Shown here: positions 34,578 to 46,447 of the stretch, piece after piece
Position numbering within the stretch: the stretch's first letter is position 1
Layout: every line of letters begins with the position of its first letter
From: Rallus limicola
Lineage: Eukaryota; Chordata; Aves; Gruiformes; Rallidae
Length of the DNA: 64,000 nt
Direction: 5' to 3'
Assembly (NCBI GenBank): GCA_022605955.1
Contig: JAKCOZ010000101.1
Location: 310,001-374,000 of the forward strand
Notes under the pieces: model-generated
The model's database searches: none
What the model was told of the DNA's origin: nothing
The model's input: only the letters and a program-made list of their open reading frames with translations
Made by a program: the position numbers and the translations under genes

Positions 34578-37500
34578 ATGCCTTTCATGCCTATCTTCTT
34601 TACTTTGGGAGTTATTGCTGGACGTTTAGCATGTTTTGAACTGCAGTCTGATAGGGCCGAGAAAAGCACCGTAGGAGGTTCCAGGCATGTTCCCTCTTTC
34701 CAGGCAAAGGAAAAGGCTGAGAGCCAAAGTGACAGGGTCTGCTCGTGTGTCCTGTTAGGAGGTTTCAGACAAGCTATGCCTTTCAGGCCTAGCTTCTTTA
34801 CTTTGGGAGTTATTGCTGGACGTTTAGCATGTTTTGAACTGCAGTCTGCTAGGGCCGAGAAAAGCACCGTAGGAGGTTCCAGGCATGTTCCCTCTTTCCA
34901 GGCAAAGGAAAAGGCTGAGAGCCAAAGTGACAGGTGCTGCTCATGTGTCCTGTTAGGAGGTTTCAGACAAGCTATGCCTTTCAGGCCTAGCTTCTTTACT
35001 TTGGGAGTTATTGCTGGACGTTTAGCATGTTTTGAACTGCAGTCTGCTAGGGCCGAGAAAAGCACCGTAGGAGGTTCCAGGCATGTTCCCTCTTTCCAGG
35101 CAAAGGAAAAGGCTGAGAGCCAAAGTGACAGGGTCTGCTCGGGTGTCCTGTTAGGAGGTTTCAGACAAGCTATGCCTTTCAGGCCTAGCTTCTTTACTTT
35201 GGGAGTTATTGCTGGACGTTTAGCATGTTTTGAACTGCAGTCTGCTAGGGCCGAGAAAAGCACCGTAGGAGGTTCCAGGCATGTTCCCTCTTTCCAGGCA
35301 AAGGAAAAGGCTGAGAGCCAAAGTGACAGGGTCTGCTCGTGTGTCCTGTTAGGAGGTTTCAGACAAGCTATGCCTTTCAGGCCTAGCTTCTTTACTTTGG
35401 GAGTTATTGCTGGACGTTTAGCATGTTTTGAGCTGCAGTCTGCTAGGGCCGAGAAAAGCACCGTAGGAGGTTCCAGGCATGTTCCCTCTTTCCAAGCAAA
35501 GGAAAAAGCTGAGAGCCAAAGTGAAAGGGTTTGCTCGTGTGTCCTGTTAGGAGGTTTCAGACAAGCTATGCCTTTCAGGCCTAGCTTCTATACTTTGGGA
35601 GTTATTGCTGGACGTTTAGCATGTTTTGAATTGCAGTCTGCTAGGGCCGAGAAAAGCACCGTAGGAGGTTCCAGGCATGTTCCCACTTTCCAGGCAAAGG
35701 AAAAGGCTGAGAGCCAAAGTGACAGGGTCTGCTTGTGTGTCCTGTTAGGAGGTTTCAGACAAGCTATGCCTTTCAGGCCTAGCTTCTTTACTTTGGGAGT
35801 TATTGCTGGACGTTTAGCATGTTTTGAACTGCAGTCTGCTAGGGCCGAGAAAAGCACCGTAGGAGGTTCCAGGCATGTTCCCTCTTTCCAGGCAAAGGAA
35901 AAGGCTGAGAGCCAAAGTGACAGGGTCTGCTCGTGTGTCCTGTTAGGAGGTTTCAGACAAGCTATGCCTTTCAGGCCTAGCTTCTTTACTTTGGGAGTTA
36001 TTGCTGGACGTTTAGCATGTTTTGAACTGCAGTCTGCTAGGGCCGAGAAAAGCACCGTAGGAGGTTCCAGGCATGTTCCCTCTTTCCAGGCAAAGGAAAA
36101 GGCTGAGAGCCAAAGTGACAGGGTCTGCTCGTGTGTCCTGTTAGGAGGTTTCAGACAAGCTATGCCTTTCAGGCCTAGCTTCTTTACTTTGGGAGTTATT
36201 GCTGGACGTTTAGCATGTTTTGATCTGCAGTCTGCTAGGGCCGAGAAAAGCACCGTAGGAGGTTCCAGGCATGTTCCCTCTTTCCAGGCAAAGGAAAAGG
36301 CTGAGAGCCGAAGCGACAGGGTCTGCTCGTGTGTCCTGTTAGGAGGTTTCAGACAAGCTATGCCTTTCATGCCTAGCTTCTTTACTTTGGGAGTTATTGC
36401 TGGACGTTTAGCATGTTTTGAACTGCAGTCTGCTAGGGCCGAGAAAAGCACCGTAGGAGGTTCCAGGCATGTTCCCTCTTTCCAGGCAAAGGAAAAGGCT
36501 GAGAGCCAAAGTGACAGGGTCTGCTCGTGTGTCCTGTTAGGAGGTTTCAGACAAGCTATGCCTTTCATGCCTAGCTTCTTTACTTTGGGAGTTATTGCTG
36601 GACGTTTAGCATGTTTTGAACTGCAGTCTGCTAGGGCCGAGAAAAGCACCGTAGGAGGTTCCAGGCATGTTCCCTCTTTCCAGGCAAAGGAAAAGGCTGA
36701 GAGCCAAAGTGACAGGGTCTGCTCGTGTGTCCTGTTAGGAGGTTTCAGACAAGCTATGCCTTTCAGGCCTAGCTTCTTTACTTTGGGAGTTATTGCTGGA
36801 CGTTTAGCATGTTTTGAACTGCAGTCTGCTAGGGCCGAGAAAAGCACCGTAGGAGGTTCCAGGCATGTTCCCTCTTTCCAGGCAAAGGAAAAGGCTGAGA
36901 GCCAAAGTGACAGGTGCTGCTCATGTGTCCTGTTAGGAGGTTTCAGACAAGCTATGCCTTTCAGGCCTAGCTTCTTTACTTTGGGAGTTATTGCTGGACG
37001 TTTAGCATGTTTTGAACTGCAGTCTGCTAGGGCCGAGAAAAGCACCGTAGGAGGTTCCAGGCATGTTCCCTCTTTCCAGGCAAAGGAAAAGGCTGAGAGA
37101 CAAAGTGACAGGGTTTGCTCGTGTGTCCTGTTAGGAGGTTTCAGACAAGCTATGCCTTTCAGGCCTAGCTTCTTTACTTTGGGAGTTATTGCTGGACGTT
37201 TAGCATGTTTTGAACTGCAGTCTGCTAGGCCCGAGAAAAGCACCGTAGGAGGTTCCAGGCATGTTCCCTCTTTCCAGGCAAAGGAAAAGGCTGAGAGCCA
37301 AAGTGACAGGGTTTGCTCGTGTGTCCTGTTAGGAGGTTTCAGACAAGCTATGCCTTTCAGGCCTAGCTTCTTTACTTTGGGAGTTATTGCTGGACGTTTA
37401 GCATGTTTTGAACTGCAGTCTGCTAGGGCCGAGAAAAGCACCGTAGGAGGTTCCAGGCATGTTCCCTCTTTCCAGGCAAAGGAAAAGGCTGAGAGCCAAA

Positions 37501-37745
37501 GTGACAGGGTCTGCTCGTGTGTCCTGTTAGGAGGTTTCAGACAAGCTATGCCTTTCAGGCCTAGCTTCTTTACTTTGGGAGTTATTGCTGGACGTTTAGC
37601 ATGTTTTGAACTGCAGTCTGCTAGGGCCGAGAAAAGCACCGTAGGAGGTTCCAGGCATGTTCCCTCTTTCCAGGCAAAGGAAAAGGCTGAGAACCAAAGT
37701 GACAGGGGCTGCTCGTGTGTCCTGTTAGGAGGTTTCAGACAAGCT
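34578..37745 (+). repeat. Satellite segment 5: 16 monomers
   Basis: Exactly 16 x 198 bp. The first monomer has 'cctatcttc' and 'gtctgatagg'. Two neighbouring units (36361, 36559) have the 'ttcatgcc' form without an insertion. The end ('aggtgctgctcatg' unit, 'agagaca' unit, plain units, 'gagaacc' unit) resembles the ends of segments 1, 7 and 11. Confidence 0.95.
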
Positions 37746-37788
37746 ATGCCTTTCAGGCCTAGCTTGTCTGAAACCTCCTAACAGGACA
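37718..37788. repeat. 71-bp palindrome at 47-bp insertion J6
   Basis: Same 34-3-34 structure; the 47-bp block is 37746-37792. The next monomer begins with the common 'ttcatgcc' form. Confidence 0.95.
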
Positions 37789-37792
37789 AGCT

Positions 37793-40168
37793 ATGCCTTT
37801 CATGCCTAGCTTCTTTACTTTGGGAGTTATTGCTGGACGTTTAGCATGTTTTGAACTGCAGTCTGCTAGGGCCGAGAAAAGCACCGTAGGAGGTTCCAGG
37901 CATGTTCCCTCTTTCCAGGCAAAGGAAAAGGCTGAGAGCCAAAGTGACAGGGGCTGCTCGTGTGTCCTGTTAGGAGGTTTCAGACAAGCTATGCCTTTCA
38001 GGCCTAGCTTCTTTACTTTGGGAGTTATTGCTGGACGTTTAGCATGTTTTGAACTGCAGTCTGCTAGGGCCGAGAAAAGCACCGTAGGAGGTTCCAGGCA
38101 TGTTCCCTCTTTCCAGGCAAAGGAAAAGGCTGAGAGCCAAAGTGACAGGGTCTGCTCGTGTGTCCTGTTAGGAGGTTTCAGACAAGCTATGCCTTTCAGG
38201 CCTAGCTTCTTTACTTTGGGAGTTATTGCTGGACGTTTAGCATGTTTTGAACTGCAGTCTGCTAGGGCCGAGAAAAGCACCGTAGGAGGTTCCAGGCATG
38301 TTCCCTCTTTCCAGGCAAAGGAAAAGGCTGAGAGCCAAAGTGACAGGGTCTGCTCGTGTGTCCTGTTAGGAGGTTTCAGACAAGCTATGCCTTTCAGGCC
38401 TAGCTTCTTTACTTTGAGAGTTATTGCTGGACGTTTAGCATGTTTTGAACTGCAGTCTGCTAGGTCCGAGAAAAGCACCGTAGGAGGTTCCAGGCATGTT
38501 CCCTCTTTCCAGGCAAAGGAAAAGGCTGAGAGCCAAAGTGACAGGGTCTGCTCGTGTGTCCTGTTAGGAGGTTTCAGACAAGCTATGCCTTTCAGGCCTA
38601 GCTTCTTTACTTTGGGAGTTATTGCTGGACGTTTAGCATGTTTTGAACTGCAGTCTGCTAGGGCCGAGAAAAGCACCGTAGGAGGTTCCAGGCATGTTCC
38701 CTCTTTCCAGGCAAAGGAAAAGGCTGAGAGCCAAAGTGACAGGGGCTGCTCGTGTGTCCTGTTAGGAGGTTTCAGACAAGCTATGCCTTTCAGGCCTAGC
38801 TTCTTTACTTTGGGAGTTATTGCTGGACGTTTAGCATGTTTTGAACTGCAGTCTGCTAGGGCCGAGAAAAGCACCGTAGGAGGTTCCAGGCATGTTCCCT
38901 CTTTGCAGGCAAAGGAAAAGGCTGAGAGCCAAAGTGACAGGGTCTGCTCGTGTGTCCTGTTAGGAGGTTTCAGACAAGCTATGCCTTTCAGGCCTAGCTT
39001 CTTTACTTTGGGAGTTATTGCTGGACGTTTAGCATGTTTTGAACTGCAGTCTGCTAGGGCCGAGAAAAGCACCGTAGCAGGTTCCAGGCATGTTCCCTCT
39101 TTCCAGGCAAAGGAAAAGGCTGAGAGCCAAAGTGACAGGGTCTGCTCGTGTGTCCTGTTAGGAGGTTTCAGACAAGCTATGCCTTTCAGGCCTAGCTTCT
39201 ATACTTTGAGAGTTATTGCTGGACGTTTAGCATGTTTTGAACTGCAGTCTGCTAGGGCCGAGAAAAGCACCGTAGGAGGTTCCAGGCATGTTCCCTCTCT
39301 CCAGGCAAAGGAAAAGGCTGAGAGCCAAAGTGACAGGGTCTGCTCGTGTGTCCTGTTAGGAGGTTTCAGACAAGCTATGCCTTTCAGGCCTAGCTTCTTT
39401 ACTTTGGGAGTTATTGCTGGACGTTTTGCATGTTTTGAACTGCAGTCTGCTAGGGCCGAGAAAAGCACCGTAGGAGGTTCCAGGCATGTTCCCTCTTTCC
39501 AGGCAAAGGAAAAGGCTGAGAGCCAAAGTGACAGGGTCTGCTTGTGTGTCCTGTTAGGAGGTTTCAGACAAGCTATGCCTTTCAGGCCTAGCTTCTTTAC
39601 TTTGGGAGTTATTGCTGGACATTTAGCATGTTTTGAACTGCAGTCTGCTAGGGCCGAGAAAAGCACCGTAGGAGGTTCCAGGCATGTTCCCTCTTTCCAG
39701 GCAAAGGAAAAGGCTGAGAGCCAAAGTGACAGGGTCTGCTCGTGTGTCCTGTTAGGAGGTTTCAGACAAGCTATGCCTTTCAGGCCTAGCTTCTTTACTT
39801 TGGGAGTTATTGCTGGACGTTTAGCATGTTTTGAACTGCAGTCTGCTAGGGCCGAGAAAAGCACCGTAGGAGGTTCCAGGCATGTTCCCTCTTTCCAGGC
39901 AAAGGAAAAGGCTGAGAGCCAAAGTGACAGGGTCTGCTCGTGTGTCCTGTTAGGAGGTTTCAGACAAGCTATGCCTTTCAGGCCTAGCTTCTTTACTTTG
40001 GGAGTTATTGCTGGACGTTTAGCATGTTTTGAACTGCAGTCTGCTAGGGCCGAGAAAAGCACCGTAGGAGGTTCCAGGCATGTTCCCTCTTTCCAGGCAA
40101 AGGAAAAGGCTGAGAGCCAAAGTGACAGGGTCTGCTCGTGTGTCCTGTTAGGAGGTTTCAGACAAGCT
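37793..40168 (+). repeat. Satellite segment 6: 12 monomers
   Basis: Exactly 12 x 198 bp. The last eight monomers repeat the unit order of segment 12 (51737-53320): three plain units, a 'cttctatactttgagag' unit, a 'cttgtg' unit, a 'gacattt' unit and two plain units. The same order also occurs after J2 (10878 onward). Private changes include 'taggtccgag' (38461 onward) and 'gtagcaggttcc' (39076). Confidence 0.95.
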
Positions 40169-40211
40169 ATGCCTTTCAGGCCTAGCTTGTCTGAAACCTC
40201 CTAACAGGACA
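40141..40211. repeat. 71-bp palindrome at 47-bp insertion J7
   Basis: Same structure; the 47-bp block is 40169-40215. It is the only insertion followed by a monomer with the ordinary 'ttcaggcc' start, which suggests exchange or conversion of the downstream copy of the flanking direct repeat. Confidence 0.95.
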
Positions 40212-40215
40212 AGCT

Positions 40216-43200
40216 ATGCCTTTCAGGCCTAGCTTCTTTACTTTGGGAGTTATTGCTGGACGTTTAGCATGTTTTGAACTGCAGTCTGATAGGGCCGAGA
40301 AAAGCACCGTAGGAGGTTCCAGGCATGTTCCCTCTTTCCAGGCAAAGGAAAAGGCTGAGAGCCAAAGTGACAGGGTCTGCTCGTGTGTCCTGTTAGGAGG
40401 TTTCAGACAAGCTATGCCTTTCAGGCCTAGCTTCTTTAATTTGGGAGTTATTACTGGACGTTTAGCATGTTTTGAACTGCAGTCTGCTAGGGCCGAGAAA
40501 AGCACCGTAGGAGGTTCCAGGCATGTTCCCTCTTTCCAGGCAAAGGAAAAGGCTGAGAGCCAAAGTGACAGGTGCTGCTCATGTGTCCTGTTAGGAGGTT
40601 TCAGACAAGCTATGCCTTTCAGGCCTAGCTTCTTTACTTTGGGAGTTATTGCTGGACGTTTAGCATGTTTTGAACTGCAGTCTGCTAGGGCCGAGAAAAG
40701 CACCGTAGGAGGTTCCAGGCATGTTCCCTCTTTCCAGGCAAAGGAAAAGGCTGAGAGCCAAAGCGACAGGGTCTGCTCGGGTGTCCTGTTAGGAGGTTTC
40801 AGACAAGCTATGCCTTTCAGGCCTAGCTTCTTTACTTTGGGAGTTATTGCTGGACGTTTAGCATGTTTTGAGCTGCAGTCTGCTAGGGCCGAGAAAAGCA
40901 CCGTAGGAGGTTCCAGGCATGTTCCCTCTTTCCAAGCAAAGGAAAAAGCTGAGAGCCAAAGTGACAGGGTTTGCTCGGGTGTCCTGTTAGGAGGTTTCAG
41001 ACAAGCTTTGCCTTTCAGGCCTAGCTTCTTTACTTTGGGAGTTATTGGTGGACGTTTAGCATGTTTTGAGCTGCAGTCTGCTAGGGCCGAGAAAAGCACC
41101 GTAGGAGGTTCCAGGCATGTTCCCTCTTTCCAAGCAAAGGAAAAAGCTGAGAGCCAAAGTGAAAGGGTTTGCTCGTGTGTCCTGTTAGGAGGTTTCAGAC
41201 AAGCTATGCCTTTCAGGCCTCGCTTCTTTACTTTGGGAGTTATTGCTGGACGTTTAGCATGTTTTGAATTGCAGTCTGCTAGGGCCGAGAAAAGCACCGT
41301 AGGAGGTTCCAGGCATGTTCCCTCTTTCCAGGCAAAGGAAAAGGCTGAGAGCCAAAGTGACAGGGTCTGCTCGTGTGTCCTGTTAGGAGGTTTCAGACAA
41401 GCTATGCCTTTCAGGCCTAGCTTCTTTACTTTGGGAGTTATTACTGGACGTTTAGCATGTTTTGAACTGCAGTCTGCTAGGGCCGAGAAAAGCACCGTAG
41501 GAGGTTCCAGGCATGTTCCCTCTTTCCAGGCAAAGGAAAAGGCTGAGAGCCAAAGTGACAGGTGCTGCTCATGTGTCCTGTTAGGAGGTTTCAGACAAGC
41601 TATGCCTTTCAGGCCTAGCTTCTTTACTTTGGGAGTTATTGCTGGACGTTTAGCATGTTTTGAACTGCAGTCTGCTAGGGCCGAGAAAAGCACCGTAGGA
41701 GGTTCCAGGCATGTTCCCTCTTTCCAGGCAAAGGAAAAGGCTGAGAGCCAAAGTGACAGGGGCTGCTCGTGTGTCCTGTTAGGAGGTTTCAGACAAGCTA
41801 TGCCTTTCAGGCCTAGCTTCTTTACTTTGGGAGTTATTGCTGGACGTTTAGCATGTTTTGAACTGCAGTCTGCTAGGGCCGAGAAAAGCACCGTAGGAGG
41901 TTCCAGGCATGTTCCCTCTTTCCAGGCAAAGGAAAAGGCTGAGAGCCAAAGTGACAGGGTCTGCTCGGGTGTCCTGTTAGGAGGTTTCAGACAAGCTATG
42001 CCTTTCAGGCCTAGCTTCTTTACTTTGGGAGTTATTACTGGACGTTTAGCATGTTTTGAACTGCAGTCTGCTAGGGCCGAGAAAAGCACCGTAGGAGGTT
42101 CCAGGCATGTTCCCTCTTTCCAGGCAAAGGAAAAGGCTGAGAGCCAAAGTGACAGGTGCTGCTCATGTGTCCTGTTAGGAGGTTTCAGACAAGCTATGCC
42201 TTTCAGGCCTAGCTTCTTTACTTTGGGAGTTATTGCTGGACGTTTAGCATGTTTTGAACTGCAGTCTGCTAGGGCCGAGAAAAGCACCGTAGGAGGTTCC
42301 AGGCATGTTCCCTCTTTCCAGGCAAAGGAAAAGGCTGAGAGCCAAAGTGACAGGGTCTGCTCGGGTGTCCTGTTAGGAGGTTTCAGACAAGCTATGCCTT
42401 TCAGGCCTAGCTTCTTTACTTTGGGAGTTATTGCTGGACGTTTAGCATGTTTTGAACTGCAGTCTGCTAGGGCCGAGAAAAGCACCGTAGGAGGTTCCAG
42501 GCATGTTCCCTCTTTCCAGGCAAAGGAAAAGGCTGAGAGCCATAGTGACAGGGTCTGCTCGGGTGTCCTGTTAGGAGGTTTCAGACAAGCTATGCCTTTC
42601 AGGCCTAGCTTCTTTACTTTGGGAGTTATTGCTGGATGTTTAGCATGTTTTGAGCTGCAGTCTGCTAGGGCCGAGAAAAGCACCGTAGGAGGTTCCAGGC
42701 ATGTTCCCTCTTTCCAAGCAAAGGAAAAAGCTGAGAGCCAAAGTGAAAGGGTTTGCTCGTGTGTCCTGTTAGGAGGTTTCAGACAAGCTATGCCTTTCAG
42801 GCCTCGCTTCTTTACTTTGGGAGTTATTGCTGGACGTTTAGCATGTTTTGAATTGCAGTCTGCTAGGGCCGAGAAAAGCACCGTAGGAGGTTCCAGGCAT
42901 GTTCCCACTTTCCAGGCAAAGGAAAAGGCTGAGAGCCAAAGTGACAGGGTCTGCTCGTGTGTCCTGTTAGGAGGTTTCAGACAAGCTATGCCTTTCAGGC
43001 CTAGCTTCTATACTTTGAGAGTTATTGCTGGACGTTTAGCATGTTTTGAACTGCAGTCTGCTAGGGCCGAGAAAAGCACCGTAGGAGGTTCCAGGCATGT
43101 TCCCTCTTTCCAGGCAAAGGAAAAGGCTGAGAGCCAAAGTGACAGGGTCTGCTCGGGTGTCCTGTTAGGAGGTTTCAGACAAGCTATGCCTTTCAGGCCT

Positions 43201-45759
43201 AGCTTCTTTACTTTGGGAGTTATTACTGGACGTTTAGCATGTTTTGAACTGCAGTCTGCTAGGGCCGAGAAAAGCACCGTAGGAGGTTCCAGGCATGTTC
43301 CCTCTTTCCAGGCAAAGGAAAAGGCTGAGAGCCAAAGTGACAGGTGCTGCTCATGTGTCCTGTTAGGAGGTTTCAGACAAGCTATGCCTTTCAGGCCTAG
43401 CTTCTTTACTTTGGGAGTTATTGCTGGACGTTTAGCATGTTTTGAACTGCAGTCTGCTAGGGCCGAGAAAAGCACCGTAGGAGGTTCCAGGCATGTTCCC
43501 TCTTTCCAGGCAAAGGAAAAGGCTGAGAGCCAAAGTGACAGGGTCTGCTCGGGTGTCCTGTTAGGAGGTTTCAGACAAGCTATGCCTTTCAGGCCTAGCT
43601 TCTTTACTTTGGGAGTTATTGCTGGACGTTTAGCATGTTTTGAACTGCAGTCTGCTAGGGCCGAGAAAAGCACCGTAGGAGGTTCCAGGCATGTTCCCTC
43701 TTTCCAGGCAAAGGAAAAGGCTGAGAGCCATAGTGACAGGGTCTGCTCGGGTGTCCTGTTAGGAGGTTTCAGACAAGCTATGCCTTTCAGGCCTAGCTTC
43801 TTTAATTTGGGAGTTATTGCTGGATGTTTAGCATGTTTTGAGCTGCAGTCTGCTAGGGCCGAGAAAAGCACCGTAGGAGGTTCCAGGCATGTTCCCTCTT
43901 TCCAAGCAAAGGAAAAAGCTGAGAGCCAAAGTGAAAGGGTTTGCTCGTGTGTCCTGTTAGGAGGTTTCAGACAAGCTATGCCTTTCAGGCCTCGCTTCTT
44001 TACTTTGGGAGTTATTGCTGGACGTTTAGCATGTTTTGAATTGCAGTCTGCTAGGGCCGAGAAAAGCACCGTAGGAGGTTCCAGGCATGTTCCCTCTTTC
44101 CAGGCAAAGGAAAAGGCTGAGAGCCAAAGTGACAGGGTCTGCTCGTGTGTCCTGTTAGGAGGTTTCAGACAAGCTATGCCTTTCAGGCCTAGCTTCTATA
44201 CTTTGAGAGTTATTGCTGGACGTTTAGCATGTTTTGAACTGCAGTCTGCTAGGGCCGAGAAAAGCACCGTAGGAGGTTCCAGGCATGTTCCCTCTTTCCA
44301 GGCAAAGGAAAAGGCTGAGAGCCAAAGTGACAGGGTCTGCTCGTGTGTCCTGTTAGGAGGTTTCAGACAAGCTATGCCTTTCAGGCCTAGCTTCTTTACT
44401 TTGGGAGTTATTGCTGGACGTTTAGCATGTTTTGAACTGCAGTCTGATAGGGCCGAGAAAAGCACCGTAGGAGGTTCCAGGCATGTTCCCTCTTTCCAGG
44501 CAAAGGAAAAGGCTGAGAGCCAAAGTGACAGGTGCTGCTCATGTGTCCTGTTAGGAGGTTTCAGACAAGCTATGCCTTTCAGGCCTAGCTTCTTTACTTT
44601 GGGAGTTATTGCTGGACGTTTAGCATGTTTTGAACTGCAGTCTGCTAGGGCCGAGAAAAGCACCGTAGGAGGTTCCAGGCATGTTCCCTCTTTCCAGGCA
44701 AAGGAAAAGGCTGAGAGCCAAAGTGACAGGGTCTGCTCGTGTGTCCTGTTAGGAGGTTTCAGACAAGCTATGCCTTTCAGGCCTAGCTTCTATACTTTGA
44801 GAGTTATTGCTGGACGTTTAGCATGTTTTGAACTGCAGTCTGCTAGGGCCGAGAAAAGCACCGTAGGAGGTTCCAGGCATGTTCCCTCTTTCCAGGCAAA
44901 GGAAAAGGCTGAGAGCCAAAGTGACAGGGTCTGCTCGTGTGTCCTGTTAGGAGGTTTCAGACAAGCTATGCCTTTCAGGCCTAGCTTCTTTACTTTGGGA
45001 GTTATTGCTGGACGTTTAGCATGTTTTGAACTGCAGTCTGCTAGGGCCGAGAAAAGCACCGTAGGAGGTTCCAGGCATGTTCCCTCTTTCCAGGCAAAGG
45101 AAAAGGCTGAGAGCCAAAGTGACAGGTGCTGCTCATGTGTCCTGTTAGGAGGTTTCAGACAAGCTATGCCTTTCAGGCCTAGCTTCTTTACTTTGGGAGT
45201 TATTGCTGGACGTTTAGCATGTTTTGAACTGCAGTCTGCTAGGGCCGAGAAAAGCACCGTAGGAGGTTCCAGGCATGTTCCCTCTTTCCAGGCAAAGGAA
45301 AAGGCTGAGAGACAAAGTGACAGGGTTTGCTCGTGTGTCCTGTTAGGAGGTTTCAGACAAGCTATGCCTTTCAGGCCTAGCTTCTTTACTTTGGGAGTTA
45401 TTGCTGGACGTTTAGCATGTTTTGAACTGCAGTCTGCTAGGGCCGAGAAAAGCACCGTAGGAGGTTCCAGGCATGTTCCCTCTTTCCAGGCAAAGGAAAA
45501 GGCTGAGAGCCAAAGTGACAGGGTTTGCTCGTGTGTCCTGTTAGGAGGTTTCAGACAAGCTATGCCTTTCAGGCCTAGCTTCTTTACTTTGGGAGTTATT
45601 GCTGGACGTTTAGCATGTTTTGAACTGCAGTCTGCTAGGGCCGAGAAAAGCACCGTAGGAGGTTCCAGGCATGTTCCCTCTTTCCAGGCAAAGGAAAAGG
45701 CTGAGAACCAAAGTGAGAGGGGCTGCTCGTGTGTCCTGTTAGGAGGTTTCAGACAAGCT
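40216..45759 (+). repeat. Satellite segment 7: 28 monomers
   Basis: Exactly 28 x 198 bp, the same size as segment 13. Both share the opening order (a plain unit, then 'tttaatttgggagttattactgg' split over adjacent positions, i.e. 'tttaattt' plus 'attactgg', then 'agcgacagg' and 'gagctg' units) but diverge further in. It contains a 6-mer tandem pair (41998-44373). One unit near 41008 has 'caagctttg' in place of the ATG. Confidence 0.95.
41998..44373 (+). repeat. 6-mer higher-order repeat, two tandem copies of 1,188 bp (module copies 4 and 5)
   Basis: Copies are 41998-43185 and 43186-44373. Each is the five-monomer module ('attactgg', 'ctcggg', 'gccatag', 'gatgttt' with 'agtgaaagg', 'cctcgcttc') plus a sixth unit with 'cttctatactttgagag'. 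Markers recur at 1,188 bp: 'attactgg' (about 42034 and 43222) and 'gccatag' T (42543 and 43731). Differences include 'gttcccacttt' in copy 1 and 'tttaattt' in copy 2. Confidence 0.9.
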
Positions 45760-45802
45760 ATGCCTTTCAGGCCTAGCTTGTCTGAAACCTCCTAACAGGA
45801 CA
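45732..45802. repeat. 71-bp palindrome at 47-bp insertion J8
   Basis: Same structure; the 47-bp block is 45760-45806. The monomer before it has 'agtgagaggggctg', a private C-to-G change next to the usual 'gagaacc' pre-insertion form. Confidence 0.95.
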
Positions 45803-45806
45803 AGCT

Positions 45807-46447
45807 ATGCCTTTCATGCCTAGCTTCTTTACTTTGGGAGTTATTGCTGGACGTTTAGCATGTTTTGAACTGCAGTCTGCTAGGGCCGAGAAAAGCACCG
45901 TAGGAGGTTCCAGGCATGTTCCCTCTTTCCAGGCAAAGGAAAAGGCTGAGAGCCAAAGTGACAGGGGCTGCTCGTGTGTCCTGTTAGGAGGTTTCAGACA
46001 AGCTATGCCTTTCAGGCCTAGCTTCTTTACTTTGGGAGTTATTGCTGGACGTTTAGCATGTTTTGAACTGCAGTCTGCTAGGGCCGAGAAAAGCACCGTA
46101 GGAGGTTCCAGGCATGTTCCCTCTTTCCAGGCAAAGGAAAAGGCTGAGAGCCAAAGTGACAGGGTCTGCTCGTGTGTCCTGTTAGGAGGTTTCAGACAAG
46201 CTATGCCTTTCAGGCCTAGCTTCTTTACTTTGGGAGTTATTGCTGGACGTTTAGCATGTTTTGAACTGCAGTCTGCTAGGGCCGAGAAAAGCACCGTAGG
46301 AGGTTCCAGGCATGTTCCCTCTTTCCAGGCAAAGGAAAAGGCTGAGAACCAAAGTGACAGGGGCTGCTCGTGTGTCCTGTTAGGAGGTTTCAGACAAGCT
46401 ATGCCTTTCAGGCCTAGCTTGTCTGAAACCTCCTAACAGGACAAGCT
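45807..46447 (+). repeat. 641-bp cassette copy 1: three monomers plus insertion J9
   Basis: Three monomers (45807-46400) followed by a 47-bp block (46401-46447). Unit order: 'ttcatgcc' with a 'ggggctgctcg' tail, plain with 'ggtctgctcg', then 'gagaacc' with 'ggggctgctcg'. The cassette at 48673 reads the same throughout. Confidence 0.9.
46373..46443. repeat. 71-bp palindrome at 47-bp insertion J9
   Basis: Same 34-3-34 structure; it is part of the 641-bp cassette, and the next monomer begins 'ttcatgcc'. Confidence 0.95.
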